From: Mesorhizobium sp. J428
Lineage (GTDB): Bacteria; Pseudomonadota; Alphaproteobacteria; Rhizobiales; Rhizobiaceae
Direction of reading: 5' to 3'
Assembly (NCBI RefSeq): GCF_024699925.1
Contig: NZ_JAJOMX010000001.1
Location: 4,192,001 to 4,256,000, forward strand
DNA length: 64,000 nucleotides
This document shows, piece after piece, positions 63,650 through 64,000 of this stretch. Below the pieces are notes generated by a model. The model was not told the origin of the DNA. It made no database searches and saw only the letters and a list, made by a program, of their open reading frames with translations. Position 1 is the stretch's first letter, and each line of letters opens with the position of its first letter. The position numbers were made by a program, and so were the translations under genes.

Positions 63650-64000
63650 TCAGGACCAGCGGCCGAGCGCTTCCTCGTCCGATTCCTTGGCGTCGACCCA
63701 CCCGCCCTCGGTGCCGTCGGCGAGATGTTCCTTCTTCCAGAAGGGCGCGCGCGACTTGAGGAAATCCATCAGGAAGGAGGCGGCGTCGAAGGCGGCCTGG
63801 CGGTGGGCGGAGGCGGCGACCACCAGAACGATGTTCCCGCCCGGCGCGATGCGGCCGACGCGATGGATCGCCGCGAGCGCGGTCACCGGCCACCGCGCGG
63901 CGGCCTCCTCGGCGATCCGCCGGATTTCCGCCTCGGCCATGCCGGGATAGTGTTCGAGTTCGAGCGCGGCGAGCGCCCCGTCCTCGCTGCGGCAGAGTCC
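63650..64000 (-). CDS. moaE: Molybdopterin synthase catalytic subunit (partial)
   Basis: The gene runs off the right edge; 116 codons are visible. GLCRSEDGALAALELEHYPG leads into MAEAEIRRIAEEAA, then IHRVGRIAPGGNIVLVVAAS and RAPFWKKEHLADG with the catalytic lysines. MoaE adds sulfur from MoaD to precursor Z to make molybdopterin. The frame is open to the edge, so the ATG at 63940 is internal. Confidence 0.95.
   Translation of the reverse strand, partial: GLCRSEDGALAALELEHYPGMAEAEIRRIAEEAAARWPVTALAAIHRVGRIAPGGNIVLVVAASAHRQAAFDAASFLMDFLKSRAPFWKKEHLADGTEGGWVDAKESDEEALGRWS

Overview
The window is about 64 kb of high-GC chromosomal DNA (roughly 65% by eye). It reads as a Hyphomicrobiales alphaproteobacterium of the Mesorhizobium/Aminobacter (Phyllobacteriaceae) type. 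This rests on gene content and order: rpsF-rpsR-rplI; fabD-fabG-acpP-fabF-mltG-yicC-gmk; lptF-lptG-lptD-surA-pdxA-rsmA; dnaB-alr-radA-cvpA-purF. It also rests on TTG/GTG starts, a psd-pssA pair and an ExoD-family protein. Taxonomy is inferred; no search was run. I see no rRNA, tRNA, CRISPR, transposase or integrase.

Layout. 1-3760: end of cysS, an intergenic inverted repeat, a DUF559 protein, a VOC protein, two tandem GFA-family proteins and citramalate synthase (cimA). 3761-4678: an AT-rich two-gene cassette (membrane protein plus a 30-aa proline-rich peptide) lying between cimA and a second, slightly diverged copy of the last ~262 bp of cimA. 4727-11484: an unrecognised protein, a MarR regulator and MFS exporter sharing a palindromic operator, RarD, a CorA/ZntB channel, a LOG-family protein and a LysM protein. 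11549-20182: ArsR regulator with Atm1-type ABC exporter, psd-pssA, an acyltransferase/AMP-ligase fusion, an SLC13 permease and a RidA protein. 20216-24514: a flavin monooxygenase and a cupin protein divergent from an AraC regulator, a small unknown protein and an SDR enzyme. 24526-30715: purF, cvpA, radA, alr, dnaB. 30996-36717: ExoD, cyclopropane fatty acid synthase, three ribosomal protein genes and an LTA-synthase-like phosphoglycerol transferase. 36922-43339: fatty acid synthesis cluster, mltG, yicC, gmk. 43345-50991: rsmA, pdxA, surA-like, lptD, lptG, lptF. 51176-64000: PAP2 phosphatase, pepA, holC, small envelope proteins, enoyl-CoA hydratase, ABC-F ATPase, rpsU, DinB protein, GST, ndk, a PAS-GGDEF-EAL protein and partial moaE.

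Most of the window is core: envelope lipid and LPS assembly (psd, pssA, acyltransferase, cfa, fab genes, lptDFG, mltG), replication and repair (dnaB, holC, radA) and translation. The main accessory segment is about 3.76-5.3 kb. The cassette there is the best candidate for an undescribed system: two overlapping genes of foreign composition, no recognised family, inserted with a partial duplication of the host gene.

A second pattern concerns sequence quality or real mutation. cvpA, dnaB, the LTA-synthase-like gene and pepA are each broken by one extra base. In each case the extra base is a G in a run followed by Y-A-C on the strand that reads G. The cimA 3' copy has an extra base in the same context. 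Because dnaB is essential, I favour a systematic sequencing error and annotate these as single genes with a frameshift.
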